Shown here: piece by piece, positions 63,236-64,000 of the stretch
Numbering within the stretch: the first letter of the stretch is position 1
How the letters are laid out: each line of letters begins with the position of its first letter
Assembly: GCA_038380795.1 (NCBI GenBank)
Contig: CM076261.1
Location: 93,270,418-93,334,417, forward strand
Direction: 5' to 3'
DNA: 64,000 nt
Source of the DNA: Pyrocephalus nanus
Taxonomy: Eukaryota > Chordata > Aves > Passeriformes > Tyrannidae
Notes under the pieces: model-generated
The model's input: only the letters and a program-made list of their open reading frames with translations
The model's database searches: none
Told to the model about the DNA's origin: nothing
Position numbers and translations under genes: made by a program

Positions 63236-63425
63236 TCTCAGAGAACCACAGGGATGGCAGATGGGAAAGACTTGTTAGGTCATCCTGTCCACATGCCCCG
63301 GCAGGAGCAGGACGGGATTGTCTCTTTGCTTCGTTCTCAAGCGCCTCATCCAGATTTAAACAACTCCAGCAAGAGGACTGTTATTGCAAGAAAATTCCAC
63401 TGCCTGCATGGACTTCTGCAAAATC
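63236..63425 (-). mobile_element. Ancient CR1/L3-like LINE 3' end
   Basis: The order of blocks (CAGAGAACCACAGGGATGG, GTTAGGTCATCCTGTCCAC, AGGAGCAGGACGG, CCTCATCCAGATTTAAACAA, CTCCAGCAAGAGGACTG, AAATTCCACTGCCTGC) follows the reverse-complement 3' end of amniote-wide CR1/L3 elements rather than the bird-specific subfamilies. Much more diverged than the other copies. Confidence 0.55.
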
Positions 63426-64000
63426 GCTTTTTTTAAAGCTCTTGACGTACGTGTGTTAATTTTGTCTGAATTGCATCACAAAGGAGAAAAATGAGAGCAT
63501 CAAACGTGACCTTGGGCATCTCGATCTATATGACAACTTAAAAATAGAATTAGAGCACACATATCGTAGTGAAGTGGGGTTTTGCATGAGCCTGCTGCAG
63601 TTAGAGTTATTATTTTTGGCTATCTTAACTTTGCATTTCTTTACATTAAACTAGTTCAGTTTCTTTCAATTGAAAGTGGTTTCCTAGCATTTGTAATTCT
63701 TTGTTTTGGCACCTGCATCCTGTAACTTGCTTACCTGAAAACTGCTGACGGGATTTCAACCTTGACTTCATCTGGGTTTAAGTTATTTTTAATCTGCGGT
63801 TTTATCTCCTGTTTCCAGGCTTTCTGAAATGACCACTTTTATTAGCTATGTGGTTATATTATGTATGCTTGGCCCTTCCTTGGGCAGGAGAGGTTGCACA
63901 GATGTCCGTGTATAATCAAGGACAGGCACATAAAAGACCTGCTGTATTAGGAATTATTGATTTGATTTTTTTGTTACTAAAGGGTCATGGGAAAAATACC
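63426..64000. other. Unassigned AT-rich DNA at the window edge
   Basis: No gene recognised. Many short homeodomain-like and T-rich motifs, no repeats. Confidence 0.4.

Noticed and set aside
1..64000. Coding exons of the expected neighbours PTP4A3 and SLC45A4
   Set aside because: None of the translated frames showed the phosphatase signature or transporter segments I would expect; short untranslated exons cannot be excluded.

Overview
The window looks like vertebrate nuclear DNA from a bird, probably a neognath and possibly a passerine. The evidence is about twenty 5'-truncated CR1 retrotransposon fragments, whose 3' ends carry the avian-type ATTCTATG octamer tail, a compact solo LTR of a type common in bird genomes, and a moderate base composition with two short CpG-rich islands. 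The species cannot be determined from the sequence. No bacterial features, CRISPR arrays, tRNA or rRNA genes were seen.

Only one protein-coding gene can be supported: an intact single-coding-exon class A GPCR on the minus strand at 14293-15354, which I recognise as GPR20. A strong 3' splice site lies 20 nt upstream of its ATG, so at least one non-coding 5' exon must lie to the right. A poly(A) signal lies about 385 bp downstream of the stop. In human, GPR20 lies at 8q24.3 between SLC45A4 and PTP4A3. If synteny holds, the left edge faces SLC45A4 and the right side faces PTP4A3. I found no recognisable coding exon of either neighbour.

Layout. 1-2000: unassigned DNA, then a degenerate ~50 bp minisatellite running into a CpG island (possible promoter). 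2041-2945: two CR1 pieces. 3-14 kb: unique DNA with two CR1 tails, one candidate exon (5764-5975) and a possible conserved non-coding block near 6.8-7.1 kb. 13.9-15.4 kb: GPR20. 15.4-37 kb: presumed 5' intron/upstream region, with a CR1, a duplicated unknown repeat (25.5 and 27.6 kb), a solo LTR (30615-31093) and more CR1 pieces. 37.3-37.75 kb: second CpG island, with a full palindromic CRE, a G-quadruplex motif and minus-strand splice donors; it is the best candidate for the GPR20 promoter and first exon. 38-64 kb: gene-poor DNA with nine CR1 pieces (one covering reverse-transcriptase sequence), simple repeats, a perfect 24-bp palindrome (45513-45536), a pair of MEF2 consensus sites (52.9 kb), and an old CR1/L3-like fossil near the right edge.

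I found no convincing new multi-gene system. The observations most worth checking are the promoter candidate at 37.5 kb, the candidate small secreted ORF/exon at 5.8 kb, the unknown duplicated repeat, the perfect palindrome and the LTR.
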